Positions 42,129 through 51,183 of a stretch of 64,000 nt of DNA are shown piece by piece. The notes under the pieces were generated by a model, which was not told the DNA's origin, searched no databases, and saw nothing but the letters and a program-made list of their open reading frames with translations. The stretch covers positions 1 through 64,000 of the forward strand of contig JAFLSE010000013.1 in assembly GCA_022511075.1 (NCBI GenBank). Reading direction: 5' to 3'. Numbering within the stretch: the first letter of the stretch is position 1; every line of letters begins with the position of its first letter. The translations under genes were made by a program, and so were the position numbers. Source of the stretch: Prevotella sp. (GTDB taxonomy: Bacteria > Bacteroidota > Bacteroidia > Bacteroidales > Bacteroidaceae).

Positions 42129-42180
42129 TTTTCAGACAGTCTGCTAAGAATTAAAAAATGCAAAAAAGAACAAGATTTGT

Positions 42181-42211
42181 TTGGTCATATAAAATATTTC
42201 TTGTACCTTTG
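42181..42211 (+). promoter_or_regulatory. tRNA-His promoter
   Basis: TTG 42181-42183, 20-base spacer, TACCTTTG 42204-42211. Confidence 0.7.
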
Positions 42212-42239
42212 CACTCGCTTTTATGAATTAAGCAACGAT

Positions 42240-42314
42240 GGTGGCTATAGTTCAGTTGGTTAGAGCGTCAGATTGTGGTTCTGAATGTCGTGGGTTCGAG
42301 CCCCACTAGCCACC
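42240..42314 (+). tRNA. tRNA-His (anticodon GTG)
   Basis: Acceptor GTGGCTA pairs with TAGCCAC; anticodon loop GATTGTGGT carries GTG; T arm GGTTCGAGCC. The base at 42240 is the G(-1) that pairs with C73, typical of tRNA-His. No CCA encoded. Confidence 0.93.
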
Positions 42315-42323
42315 CAACAAAGA

Positions 42324-42357
42324 GAGAGGATTTCGATGATGAAATCCTCTCTTGTTT
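42324..42357 (+). terminator. Terminator after tRNA-His
   Basis: GAGAGGATTTC pairs with GAAATCCTCTC around a 6-base loop; TTGTTTT follows. Confidence 0.85.
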
Positions 42358-42380
42358 TATATAATTTATGTTTTGTTTCT

Positions 42381-42701
42381 TTATTCCTCTACAAAATCAA
42401 CATACTCGCCTTCGTTGTCGTCGAATATTTTTTTGCTGGAACGATTTTGCGAGCGTGTGTCTACAATCGTTTCGTCCTGAGTATACGAAGAAGATTGTTG
42501 CCTTTGCTGTTGTGAGTTTGCCGTATTGGCAGTGTTGTCGCGATAGGCATATTGCTGACGGCGGCGACCGGTATAGTCGCGGTTATTATTATCCTGCTTA
42601 ATCCTTCGGATAAAGGATAGTATAGCAGAGGTGAACAACATAACCACTAAAAGGACGAAAAATATCAACACTAGAAAAATTATACCTAAAATTTTCAGCA
42701 T
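42381..42701 (-). CDS. DUF4834 family small membrane protein
   Basis: A 106-residue protein with one N-terminal membrane helix (about 5-28), then a basic, Gln/Asn/Ser-rich low-complexity stretch and an acidic end (KIFDDNEGEYVDFVEE). The final motif is characteristic of DUF4834 in Bacteroidota. It follows pssA by 23 bases; a link to phospholipid synthesis is possible but unproven. Start ATG 42701. Confidence 0.7.
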   Translation of the reverse strand: MLKILGIIFLVLIFFVLLVVMLFTSAILSFIRRIKQDNNNRDYTGRRRQQYAYRDNTANTANSQQQRQQSSSYTQDETIVDTRSQNRSSKKIFDDNEGEYVDFVEE

Positions 42702-42724
42702 ATGCAAATTCTTTATATGGTTAT

Positions 42725-43429
42725 CTATATGTTTTTAGAAAACACGGAGAGCAGCACATACCATGCTATAACGAGAGCAATAGCCGTGTAGCCTATGAAC
42801 ACTGATGAGAGTAGTATTGCGATGCTACTACCGACAAATAGATATTTAATCTCGTTACCGTGGAAGCCCCAGTGCTTGAACTTCAAAGCGAAAAGTGGGA
42901 TTTCTGCCACGAGCAGGTAGCACGATACGAAAACGAACACGATGACAAGGCAGGTCACAAGCGGCGAATGTGCCAAGAATGTGTTGCTGCCTTCAGCTGT
43001 CAACGCTCCCCAGAACAATGCATTGGCAGGTGTAGGCACACCGATGAACGATGTTGTCTGCCGTTCGTCAAGGTTGAACTTGGCAAGGCGCAGTGCCGAG
43101 AATGCTGCCATTATGAAAGCCGTGTATGGCAATAGATGTCTTACGGAGTCAAGCACCGACGGATATTCGAGCGACTGCAACATGGTGTAGACCATTGCTG
43201 ACGGGGCAAAGCCAAAGGTAATACAGTCGGCAAGTGAATCGAGTTCCTTGCCTATGGGTGACGATACTCCAAGGAGGCGTGCCGACATTCCGTCGAAGAA
43301 ATCGAACACTGCACCAATGACAATGAAGAGCAGTGCAAGTTCAAAGTTTCCCCAAACGGCATATACCACGGCAATACAACCCGAAATGAGGTTGCAGCAG
43401 GTAATGGTGTTTGGTATATGTCGCTTCAT
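42725..43429 (-). CDS. pssA: CDP-diacylglycerol-serine O-phosphatidyltransferase PssA
   Basis: A 234-residue integral-membrane enzyme that makes phosphatidylserine. The CDP-alcohol phosphotransferase signature is seen as DGMSARLLGVSSPIGKELDSLAD (D-G-x2-A-R-x8-G-x3-D-x3-D). About six membrane segments. Follows psd by 34 bases, so the two steps to phosphatidylethanolamine are coexpressed. Confidence 0.93.
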   Translation of the reverse strand: MKRHIPNTITCCNLISGCIAVVYAVWGNFELALLFIVIGAVFDFFDGMSARLLGVSSPIGKELDSLADCITFGFAPSAMVYTMLQSLEYPSVLDSVRHLLPYTAFIMAAFSALRLAKFNLDERQTTSFIGVPTPANALFWGALTAEGSNTFLAHSPLVTCLVIVFVFVSCYLLVAEIPLFALKFKHWGFHGNEIKYLFVGSSIAILLSSVFIGYTAIALVIAWYVLLSVFSKNI

Positions 43430-43463
43430 AAAGTCAAAAATGTTGTTTTAGAATTTTTTATCG

Positions 43464-44156
43464 TCATTCAGGCAACTTTGCTATCACCGTGAGGTCACCT
43501 GTAGTAGTTTGTCCCATTTTTATGCATGGTTTGCTACCCAACGGCAGATACACATCGACACGGGAACCAAGTTTTATGAATCCCAAATGCTCGTCTATGA
43601 AACAATCCTCACCCTCCTTGGCGTATGTCACGATGCGCCTTGCCATTGCACCTGCAATCTGGCGACAGAGGATATCCTCGCCATTGGCGGTGGTTATCAT
43701 TATGTCGGCATGCTCGTTTTCAGAACTTGCTTTTGGCAGCCATGCCCTGTGAAAATTGCCATTGAAATGGCGTACGAACTTCACCTTACCATCAACGGGA
43801 AACCAATTGGCGTGCACGTTGAACGGACTCATGAAGATGGAAATCATCAGTCGTTTGTCATGGAAATAGTCGTTTTCCTCAACTTCCTCAACCACTACTA
43901 TATGTCCGTCTGCAGGAGCTACCACCAAACCTTCGGTATCACCATCGAAATAGCGTATAGGGCATTGGTAGAAATTGAGCACAATAAGCCATGCAACACC
44001 AAAGACCACACAATAAATCCAAAAGGGCGTGGTTAATCCCACAAAATACCACAGCAATGCAGCCAGTGCCGCAATGATAATAAAGCTGTAGATCAAGGTT
44101 GTGTTTCCCTCGCGGTGTATACGTATTTTTTTAAGTTTTTTTATTCTTTTAACCAT
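43464..44156 (-). CDS. psd: Phosphatidylserine decarboxylase
   Basis: A protein of 230 residues (short form). It forms its own pyruvoyl cofactor by cleavage at the LGS motif in [12 protein letters not shown] (about residue 203). N-terminal membrane helices (about 22-60), the PADGHIV region and [16 protein letters not shown] follow the family. An upstream in-frame GTG would overlap the promoter box, so ATG 44156 is used. Confidence 0.93.
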   Translation of the reverse strand: MVKRIKKLKKIRIHREGNTTLIYSFIIIAALAALLWYFVGLTTPFWIYCVVFGVAWLIVLNFYQCPIRYFDGDTEGLVVAPADGHIVVVEEVEENDYFHDKRLMISIFMSPFNVHANWFPVDGKVKFVRHFNGNFHRAWLPKASSENEHADIMITTANGEDILCRQIAGAMARRIVTYAKEGEDCFIDEHLGFIKLGSRVDVYLPLGSKPCIKMGQTTTGDLTVIAKLPE

Positions 44157-44189
44157 GGAGTCAATCGTCGGTTGTTTTTTAAACGCCTG

Positions 44190-44220
44190 CAAAGTTACTC
44201 CTTTTTTCACAAAAGTGCAA
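44190..44220 (-). promoter_or_regulatory. psd-pssA promoter
   Basis: Minus strand: TTG (44220-44218), 20-base spacer, TAACTTTG (44197-44190), 33 bases before the psd ATG. Confidence 0.7.
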
Positions 44221-44414
44221 ATTTTTCTATCAGTTTTTCATTATTATAGGTCTTTTCAGTAGTATTGTTCACATATACTTTGACTTGTGCACGCAAACAG
44301 CATTGTTGCGTTGTATGGCAATTGTAAAATAAGACATACTTTCTGAACTCTTAAAAAACATTAATTGGAATGAAATAAATATGCAAAATGTGAATATAAT
44401 TAAATAAAAAGCTG

Positions 44415-44422
44415 TACCTTTG
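44415..44422 (+). promoter_or_regulatory. -7 box of rpsO
   Basis: TACCTTTG; leader of about 80 bases to the rpsO ATG. The -33 region has no good TTG. The leader could carry an S15 autoregulatory site but none can be proven by eye. Confidence 0.55.
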
Positions 44423-44508
44423 CAGCCGATTTGTAAAGAGTGGTCGACCCATTCGTAGCAAACAATAGATGTAATATTTATTAATAACAAAAAGTTTAAA
44501 TTAAAATT

Positions 44509-44778
44509 ATGTATTTAGATCAGGCTAAAAAGCAAGAGATTTTCAGCAAGTATGGCAAAACTGCAACAGACACAGGTTCACCAGAAAGCCAGATTGCATT
44601 GTTCTCGTATCGTATTTCACACCTTACAGAACATCTTAAGAAGAATCACAAGGACTACAAGACTGCACGCTCACTGACAGAGTTGGTAGGTAAGCGTCGT
44701 GCATTGCTCAACTATCTGTACGACCGCGACATCAACCGCTACCGTGCAATAATTAAGGCGCTCGGTCTGCGTCGATAA
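44509..44778 (+). CDS. rpsO: 30S ribosomal protein S15
   Basis: An 89-residue 16S-rRNA-binding protein of the small subunit. Family marks: TDTGSPESQIALFSYRISHLTEHLK and HKDYKTARSLTELVGKRRALLNYL. Full length. A terminator 48 bases later separates it from the next gene. Confidence 0.97.
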   Translation: MYLDQAKKQEIFSKYGKTATDTGSPESQIALFSYRISHLTEHLKKNHKDYKTARSLTELVGKRRALLNYLYDRDINRYRAIIKALGLRR

Positions 44779-44825
44779 ACAAATACGAAAGATTGTGGCA
44801 ACACAATACTGACGGAAAAAGATGT

Positions 44826-44864
44826 AATACTCCCGAATGTCATACGATGTTCGGGAGTATTCTT
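44826..44864 (+). terminator. Terminator after rpsO
   Basis: AATACTCCCGAA pairs with TTCGGGAGTATT around a 12-base loop; CTT follows. Confidence 0.75.
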
Positions 44865-44899
44865 ACTCATTAACCAACGATTGTTACACATAGATATAT

Positions 44900-45550
44900 A
44901 TGCAGACAAAACTGATAATACTTGATTTCGACGGCACACTTGGCGACACTCGCAACAACATAGTAAAGACCCTGCGTGAAACACTTTTGCAAAGCGGTCT
45001 GCCAATGGCAAGCGAAGAGGATTGCGCCGCCACTATAGGACTGAAACTATATGATGCATTCCTGCAACTTGTGCCGACACTAACAGAACAACAGGCACAG
45101 GAATGTGTAGAACTGTATAGGGAGATATTCGAGATAAACAAGAAGCAGCTTATGCCAAAACTGTTTCCGCACGTGTTGGAAACGATACAGGAACTGTCGC
45201 AACGTGGCATAACACTTACAATAGCTTCGTCGCGCTCGAACAACACATTGCAGGATTTTGTGAAAGATATGGGCTTGTCGCAATATATCGTATACACAAT
45301 AGGCGCAGAGGACGTTGCTAATGCAAAGCCCAATCCTGAGCCTGTGCTAAAGACCCTGCAGCATCTCGGAATGAAAGCAGAAGAAACATTGGTGGTCGGT
45401 GATATGCCATACGATATTCTTATGGGTGCAAATGCCGGTACACACACTTGTGGAGTGACATACGGCAATGCCACAAGGCAGCAACTTGCTGACAGCAAGG
45501 CAGACTATATCATAGACGATTTTGCAGAACTGCTCGGATTTGTTTTTTAA
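44900..45550 (+). CDS. HAD-superfamily phosphatase, phosphoglycolate-phosphatase-like
   Basis: A 216-residue hydrolase with the four HAD motifs: DFDGTLGDT (nucleophile Asp), TIASSRS (Ser), KPNP (Lys), and VVGDMPYDI (Asp pair). The helical cap (about 15-80) is that of the beta-phosphoglucomutase/Gph subfamily. Substrate not predictable. Hairpin terminators on both sides suggest a single-gene unit. Confidence 0.85.
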   Translation: MQTKLIILDFDGTLGDTRNNIVKTLRETLLQSGLPMASEEDCAATIGLKLYDAFLQLVPTLTEQQAQECVELYREIFEINKKQLMPKLFPHVLETIQELSQRGITLTIASSRSNNTLQDFVKDMGLSQYIVYTIGAEDVANAKPNPEPVLKTLQHLGMKAEETLVVGDMPYDILMGANAGTHTCGVTYGNATRQQLADSKADYIIDDFAELLGFVF

Positions 45551-45569
45551 GAAAATATACATCTTACAG

Positions 45570-45601
45570 CCAAAGGAAGAATATTTATATTCTTGTCTTT
45601 G
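45570..45601 (+). terminator. Terminator after the HAD phosphatase gene
   Basis: CCAAAG plus AAGAATA pair with TATTCTT plus CTTTGG around TTTA; a T-run follows a few bases later, overlapping the next promoter. Confidence 0.65.
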
Positions 45602-45629
45602 GTTGTATCGTTTTTTTATTGTAACTTTG
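45599..45629 (+). promoter_or_regulatory. mnmA promoter
   Basis: TTG 45599-45601, 20-base spacer, TAACTTTG 45622-45629. Confidence 0.6.
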
Positions 45630-45646
45630 CAGTCGAAATACCAGAG

Positions 45647-46747
45647 ATGCGGCAGATGACAAAAAAAGAACTGGAAGGTAAGCGAATAGCAGTGCTTTTG
45701 AGCGGCGGAGTGGACAGCAGTGTGGTTGTTCACGAATTGGCGCAGATGGGACTGCAGCCCGATTGCTTCTACATAAAGATAGGACCGGAGGAACAGGAGG
45801 AGTGGGACTGCACCAGCGAAGAAGACCTTGAGATGGCTACCACCGTGGCACGCAGGTATGGTTGCAGCCTACAGGTGGTTGACTGCCACAGGGAATACTG
45901 GGACGAAGTGACACGCTACACCATGGAGAAAGTGAAGGCTGGATTCACGCCCAACCCCGACGTTATGTGCAACAGAATGATAAAGTTCGGAGCGTTTCAC
46001 GAGAAGATGGGGCACAACTACGACCTCATTGCCACAGGGCACTATGCACAGACGGAAACAGACGAAGAGGGCAGGAAATGGCTGACCACAAGCCCCGACC
46101 CAGTGAAAGACCAGACCGACTTTCTGGCGCAAATATACGACTGGCAGTTGCGCAAGGCGATATTCCCGATAGGACACTACGTGAAGGACGAGGTGAGGCA
46201 GATAGCGGAGCGCGAGCATCTGATAAATGCAAAACGCAAGGACTCGCAGGGCATCTGCTTTCTCGGGAAAATAAACTACAATGAATACCTGCGGCGCTAC
46301 CTCGGCGAGAATCCCGGACTCGTGATTGAATATGAGACAGGCAGGAAGATAGGCAGCCACCGCGGACTGTGGTTTCACACCATAGGGCAGCGCAAGGGAT
46401 TGGGGTTTGGCAAAGGTCCGTGGTTTGTGGTAAAGAAGGACATAAAGAAAAACATACTCTTCGTGAGCCACGGCTACAATCCCGAAAAGGCATACAAGCA
46501 GCGTTTTCCCGTTCACGATATGCATTTTCTCACTGCCGACGTGTTTGGCGACAGGCAGGATATAGAGATAACGTTCAAGATACGCCACACGCCCGACTAC
46601 TATATGGCAAGGCTTGAGAACATGGGCGAAGGGCGATACGTGGTGAATGCAGAGAAGGCGATACACGGCGTTGCCCCAGGGCAGTTCTGCGTGATTTACG
46701 ATGAGAGACACCACAGGTGCATCGGGAGTGCGGAGATAACGGTTTAA
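45647..46747 (+). CDS. mnmA: tRNA 2-thiouridylase MnmA
   Basis: About 366 residues. The enzyme adds sulfur to U34 of Lys, Glu and Gln tRNAs. PP-loop SGGVDSS near the start, FTPNPDVMCNRMIKFGAF with the first catalytic Cys, GHYAQ, DSQGICFLG with the second Cys, and HTIGQRKGLG. The start is ATG 45647 (or 45656); a 54-base longer frame overlaps the promoter box. Confidence 0.93.
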   Translation: MRQMTKKELEGKRIAVLLSGGVDSSVVVHELAQMGLQPDCFYIKIGPEEQEEWDCTSEEDLEMATTVARRYGCSLQVVDCHREYWDEVTRYTMEKVKAGFTPNPDVMCNRMIKFGAFHEKMGHNYDLIATGHYAQTETDEEGRKWLTTSPDPVKDQTDFLAQIYDWQLRKAIFPIGHYVKDEVRQIAEREHLINAKRKDSQGICFLGKINYNEYLRRYLGENPGLVIEYETGRKIGSHRGLWFHTIGQRKGLGFGKGPWFVVKKDIKKNILFVSHGYNPEKAYKQRFPVHDMHFLTADVFGDRQDIEITFKIRHTPDYYMARLENMGEGRYVVNAEKAIHGVAPGQFCVIYDERHHRCIGSAEITV

Positions 46748-46787
46748 TTCATAATGCATAATTAAGAATTCATAAATTTTGAAACGA

Positions 46788-48260
46788 ATGATGATATTTT
46801 CAAGACTTGTTTTATGCAGGGCATTGGCAATGTTTTTTGCAATCATTGCTGCCACCGCCATTAGCGCACAGGGCGCAAGGAATTTCAAGGTGAACATAAC
46901 TGAGGACGGTGAGGCTACGCTCGAACTATTTATTCCCGACAATGCTACGGGAAAGGCTGTGCTATGCTGTCCGGGAGGCGGCTACAGCCATGTGTCATAC
47001 GAAAACGAAGGAACTGGATGGGTGCCGTTTTTCAGCAGGCAGGGCATAACGCTTGCTATCCTGAAATACAGAATGCCGCAGGGCGACAAGCAAAAGCCAT
47101 TGAGCGACGCATACCGCGCCATGAGAATGCTCAGAGACAGTGCCGAGGTGTGGAACATTAACCCATACGATGTAGGTATCATGGGCTTTTCGGCTGGCGG
47201 ACACCTCGCGTCGGCTGTGTCTACACACGCAGAGGTGAATGCACGCCCCAACTTCACGATACTGTTCTATCCCGTAATCTCAATGAACAGCAGTGTGTCG
47301 CACAAAGGGTCGTGCGTGAACTTTCTCGGCGACGGACTTGAAGATGAGAATATGCAAAAGGAATGGTCGAGCGAAAGGAAGGTGAATCGCCATAAGACAC
47401 CGCCGGCAATAATACTGATGAGTTATGACGACACGGTAGTGCCACCTGTTACAAACGGACTGGAGTACTACAAGTCGATGCGCAAGCATGGAGTGCCATG
47501 TGCAATGTACATATATCCCACAGGCGGACACGGTTGGGGCTCGCGCACAACATTCGCATACCACGACCAAATGGAAATGGAACTCTCAAACTGGCTGAAA
47601 ACCATACAAGCACCAAAGGCTACGGCAAAGCGAGTGGTGTGCATAGGCAACAGCATAACCGACGGGCACGGCATCGACATGCCGTCGGTGAACGGCTATC
47701 CTGCACAGTTGCAAAGACTGCTCGGCGATGAATATGTGGTGAAAAACTGTGGAAACAGCGGTCGCACGTTGCTCAACAATGGTAATCTGCCCATCACGAA
47801 AGAGTGGCAATGGCGCGAGGCAAAGGCATGGAATCCCGACATCGTTGTGATAAAGTTAGGCACTAACGACAGCAAGAAAATAAACTGGGACGAGCATAGC
47901 AGGGAGTTCACCACCGACTTGCAGCACATGATTGACACATTGAGTGCAATAACACCAAATGCGCAACGGGGTGTAAAGAAAGCCAAGCCACGTATAATGC
48001 TGTGCTGTCCGATAAAAGGCGACCACTCCGACGGTGATGAGGCTGGCAGATGCCGCGACTCGGTAGTCAGGGGCGAGATTATCCCAATGATACGCGAGGT
48101 GGCAAAGAAAAACAAACTTGAGGTGATAGATCTCTACGACGTAGTGGAATTAGGAACGGACGACTTCCTGCGCGACAAGCTGCACCCAACAAAGAAGGGA
48201 GCAGGCAAGATAGCCAAAACCGTAGCGGAAGCGATAGTTAGAAAAAGCGAAAAGAAATAA
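46788..48260 (+). CDS. Two-domain secreted esterase: alpha/beta hydrolase plus SGNH hydrolase
   Basis: About 490 residues with a signal peptide (ATAISAQG). Domain 1 (about 35-285) is an alpha/beta hydrolase with an oxyanion CPGGGY and nucleophile GFSAGG; acid and base are likely in SYDDTVVP and GGHGWG. Domain 2 (about 290-490) is SGNH/GDSL: GNSITDG, GNSGRT, GTNDS, DKLHPTKKG. The pairing suggests removal of acyl groups from polysaccharide, as in Bacteroidota carbohydrate esterases. Three bases before hflX, so oddly in a housekeeping operon. Confidence 0.85.
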   Translation: MMIFSRLVLCRALAMFFAIIAATAISAQGARNFKVNITEDGEATLELFIPDNATGKAVLCCPGGGYSHVSYENEGTGWVPFFSRQGITLAILKYRMPQGDKQKPLSDAYRAMRMLRDSAEVWNINPYDVGIMGFSAGGHLASAVSTHAEVNARPNFTILFYPVISMNSSVSHKGSCVNFLGDGLEDENMQKEWSSERKVNRHKTPPAIILMSYDDTVVPPVTNGLEYYKSMRKHGVPCAMYIYPTGGHGWGSRTTFAYHDQMEMELSNWLKTIQAPKATAKRVVCIGNSITDGHGIDMPSVNGYPAQLQRLLGDEYVVKNCGNSGRTLLNNGNLPITKEWQWREAKAWNPDIVVIKLGTNDSKKINWDEHSREFTTDLQHMIDTLSAITPNAQRGVKKAKPRIMLCCPIKGDHSDGDEAGRCRDSVVRGEIIPMIREVAKKNKLEVIDLYDVVELGTDDFLRDKLHPTKKGAGKIAKTVAEAIVRKSEKK

Positions 48261-48263
48261 AAC

Positions 48264-49511
48264 GTGAAAGAATTTGTAATATCAGAGGCAAAGGCAGAGA
48301 CCGCAGTGCTCGTGGGACTAATAACCCAGGAGCAGGACGAAACAAAGACGAATGAATATCTCGACGAACTGGAGTTTCTTGCCGACACGGCAGGGGCTGT
48401 GGTAGTGAAACGCTTTACGCAGAGGGTTGGCGGTCCGAGTGCCGTAACCTACGTGGGCAGCGGAAAACTCCAAGAGATAAGCCAATACATAAAAGACGAG
48501 GAAGACAACGAGCGCGAGGTGGGCATGGTAATCTTCGACGATGAACTCTCGGCAAAGCAGATGCGAAACATCGAAAAGGAACTGAAGGTGAAGATACTCG
48601 ACCGCACGTCGCTCATTCTTGACATCTTCGCCATGCGTGCCCAGACAGCAGAAGCAAAAACGCAAGTGGAACTGGCACAGCACCGCTATATGCTGCCGCG
48701 TCTGCAACGCCTGTGGACTCACCTTGAGCGACAGGGCGGTGGTTCTGGTAGCGGTGGCGGAAAAGGATCTGTGGGCTTGCGTGGTCCGGGTGAGACGCAG
48801 CTTGAGATGGACCGTCGAATAATCCTCCAGCGAATAACCCTGCTGAAGCAACGACTTGTGGAGATTGACCGCCAAAAGACCACGCAGCGCAAAAACCGCG
48901 GAAGGCTTATCCGTGTGGCTCTCGTGGGATATACCAACGTGGGCAAGTCTACTATGATGAACCTGCTGAGCAAGAGCGACGTGTTTGCAGAGAACAAACT
49001 ATTCGCCACGCTCGACACCACCGTGCGCAAGATGGTGATAGACAACCTTCCTTTCCTGCTTGCCGACACCGTAGGCTTCATACGCAAGCTGCCCACCGAC
49101 CTTGTAGACTCGTTCAAGAGCACTCTCGACGAGGTGCGCGAGGCTGACTTGCTGCTTCATGTGGTGGACATATCGCACCCCGACTTCGAAGAGCAGATAA
49201 ACGTGGTGGAAAAGACGCTTGCCGAACTTGGTTGCGCCGACAAGCCGCATATGATTGTGTTCAACAAGATTGACGCATATACCTGGGTGGAGAAAGAGGA
49301 AGACGACCTTACGCCAGCCACAAAGGAAAACATAACGCTTGACGAACTCAAGAGCACGTGGATGGCAAAGTTGTCAGACAACTGTATCTTCATTTCTGCA
49401 CGCGAAAAGCAGAATATCGACGAGCTTCGCGACATACTGTATAAGAAGGTGCGCGAGTTGCACGTTCAGAAATATCCCTATAACGATTTCCTCTACGATG
49501 TGGAGGAGTAA
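48264..49511 (+). CDS. hflX: GTPase HflX
   Basis: A 415-residue ribosome-associated GTPase that splits stalled ribosomes. N-terminal HflX domain, Gly-rich linker (GGGSGSGGGKGSVGLRGPGETQ), then the G domain: GYTNVGKST, DTVGFIRKLP, NKID. The start codon is GTG at 48264, 3 bases after the preceding gene. Family length is normal. Confidence 0.93.
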   Translation: MKEFVISEAKAETAVLVGLITQEQDETKTNEYLDELEFLADTAGAVVVKRFTQRVGGPSAVTYVGSGKLQEISQYIKDEEDNEREVGMVIFDDELSAKQMRNIEKELKVKILDRTSLILDIFAMRAQTAEAKTQVELAQHRYMLPRLQRLWTHLERQGGGSGSGGGKGSVGLRGPGETQLEMDRRIILQRITLLKQRLVEIDRQKTTQRKNRGRLIRVALVGYTNVGKSTMMNLLSKSDVFAENKLFATLDTTVRKMVIDNLPFLLADTVGFIRKLPTDLVDSFKSTLDEVREADLLLHVVDISHPDFEEQINVVEKTLAELGCADKPHMIVFNKIDAYTWVEKEEDDLTPATKENITLDELKSTWMAKLSDNCIFISAREKQNIDELRDILYKKVRELHVQKYPYNDFLYDVEE

Positions 49512-49526
49512 TGAAAGGCAACGACT

Positions 49527-51155
49527 ATGGAATATCGCTCACTCACGCTTGACGAGATAGAGAAAATGCAGCAAAACGGCTGCTGGGCAGAAGACTGGGG
49601 CTTGCTAACGGTAGCCGAGGATTTTTCTGCCAACAACATACGCCGCACATCGTTCTACGGCGAGATAACGATAGGCGAGAACTGCGTGCTCGACAACATC
49701 GGCTGCATACGCAACACGGGCGACGGCTCGTTTGGCGAGAACAACCGCATAAGCGTGATGAATGAGGCTGGCGAGGGAAACGTGGTGATACACAGCCAGC
49801 TCACAAGTCAGGAGGCTGCCCTTTGCATGCTTTGCAAAAACGGCACGGCGGCATACGGCGGCGATGATGATGAGCCTCGCCAGACCACCATTGGCTCGAA
49901 CACGAGGATTGTAAATACCCGCGAACTTACCAACGTTATCATAGGCGACAACTGCGAGCTTTCGGGGGCATCGCGCCTTGCCGACTGCACACTTGCCGGT
50001 GAGGAGATTTTCATAGGAAGCGACGTTATCTGCGAAAATGCCGTGATAAAGACGGGTGCGACGGTGCTCGACGGAGCAAAGCTCTACAACTGCTTTGTGG
50101 GCGAGGCTGTGCATATAGGCAAGGGATTCAGTGCCGAAAATTCGCTTTTCTTCGCCAATAGTTATATGGATAACGGCGAGGCTTGTGCCGCCTTCTGCGG
50201 TCCTTTCTCGGTGAGTCACCACAAGAGCACACTGCTCATTGGCGCACAATATATGTTCTACAATGCCGGCAGCAACACCAACTTCAGCAACCACGCCTAC
50301 AAGATAGGTCCGGTACACCATGGCACGATGGAGCGAGGGGCAAAGACCGCCAGCGGCGCACACATATTATTGCCGGCACGCATAGGGGCGTTCTCAATGG
50401 TGATGGGCAAGGTGCAAAATCACCCCGACACATCGAGCCTGCCCTTCTCATATATCATTGCCGATGCCGCAGGAACGAGCATCGTGCCGGGCAGGAATTT
50501 TACCACCGTGGGCACATACCGTGACGTGAATAAATGGGAAAAACGCGATATGCGCACAACAAAGGAAGAGATTGTAAACTTCGACTGGCTCAACCCGATG
50601 GTGATGGGCGAGGTGGTGCGAGGCAGACAACTCTTGGAAACGCTGATGGAGGAACAAGGGCGTAACCAGTCGTGCTACATCACCGACGACGGCTGCACCA
50701 TAAAAAACCATGCACTGATGAAAGGCATACATTACTACGACATGGCTATAAGGATGTATCTCGGCTCTATGGTGGAACACTACGGGGCTTATCTGCCAGA
50801 GTCGTCGGTGGGAAGTGGAGAATGGGCAGACCTTGCAGGGCTGCTTGCTCCGAAATCGGAGATTGACGGTCTTGTTGACGACTTCGGTGAGACAGGGCTC
50901 GGTGATATAAGGGAACGACTGAAAGAGCTGCACCGCAACTATGAGGAATATAAGTGGGCTTGGACATATCGCATGGCAACCGACTACTACGGACTCGACA
51001 ACATGACACAGGACGATGCCGACGAGATCGTGAAAGAAGGCAAGGCGGCACGCGAACAATGGTTAGATGCCATAAGGCGCGATGCCGAAAGGGAGTTTGC
51101 CCTCGGCGATGTGGATGAAGATGTGCTTAATACCTTCCTCAACCAACTGAAATGA
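49527..51155 (+). CDS. DUF4954-like left-handed beta-helix protein
   Basis: A 542-residue cytoplasmic protein. Hexapeptide-like repeats (ITIGENCVLDNIGCI, TRELTNVIIGDNCELSGASRLADCTL, IFIGSDVICENAVIKTGATVLDGAKL) make a beta-helix as in sugar-nucleotide acyl/transferases; the rest includes NAGSNTNFSNHAYKIGPVHHGTMERG. I recognise it as DUF4954. Family members are often longer (about 650), so this is a shorter form. Function unknown; possibly a nucleotide-sugar enzyme. Confidence 0.7.
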   Translation: MEYRSLTLDEIEKMQQNGCWAEDWGLLTVAEDFSANNIRRTSFYGEITIGENCVLDNIGCIRNTGDGSFGENNRISVMNEAGEGNVVIHSQLTSQEAALCMLCKNGTAAYGGDDDEPRQTTIGSNTRIVNTRELTNVIIGDNCELSGASRLADCTLAGEEIFIGSDVICENAVIKTGATVLDGAKLYNCFVGEAVHIGKGFSAENSLFFANSYMDNGEACAAFCGPFSVSHHKSTLLIGAQYMFYNAGSNTNFSNHAYKIGPVHHGTMERGAKTASGAHILLPARIGAFSMVMGKVQNHPDTSSLPFSYIIADAAGTSIVPGRNFTTVGTYRDVNKWEKRDMRTTKEEIVNFDWLNPMVMGEVVRGRQLLETLMEEQGRNQSCYITDDGCTIKNHALMKGIHYYDMAIRMYLGSMVEHYGAYLPESSVGSGEWADLAGLLAPKSEIDGLVDDFGETGLGDIRERLKELHRNYEEYKWAWTYRMATDYYGLDNMTQDDADEIVKEGKAAREQWLDAIRRDAEREFALGDVDEDVLNTFLNQLK

Positions 51156-51183
51156 ATTGAAAACAAATTATTATAATATAAAG

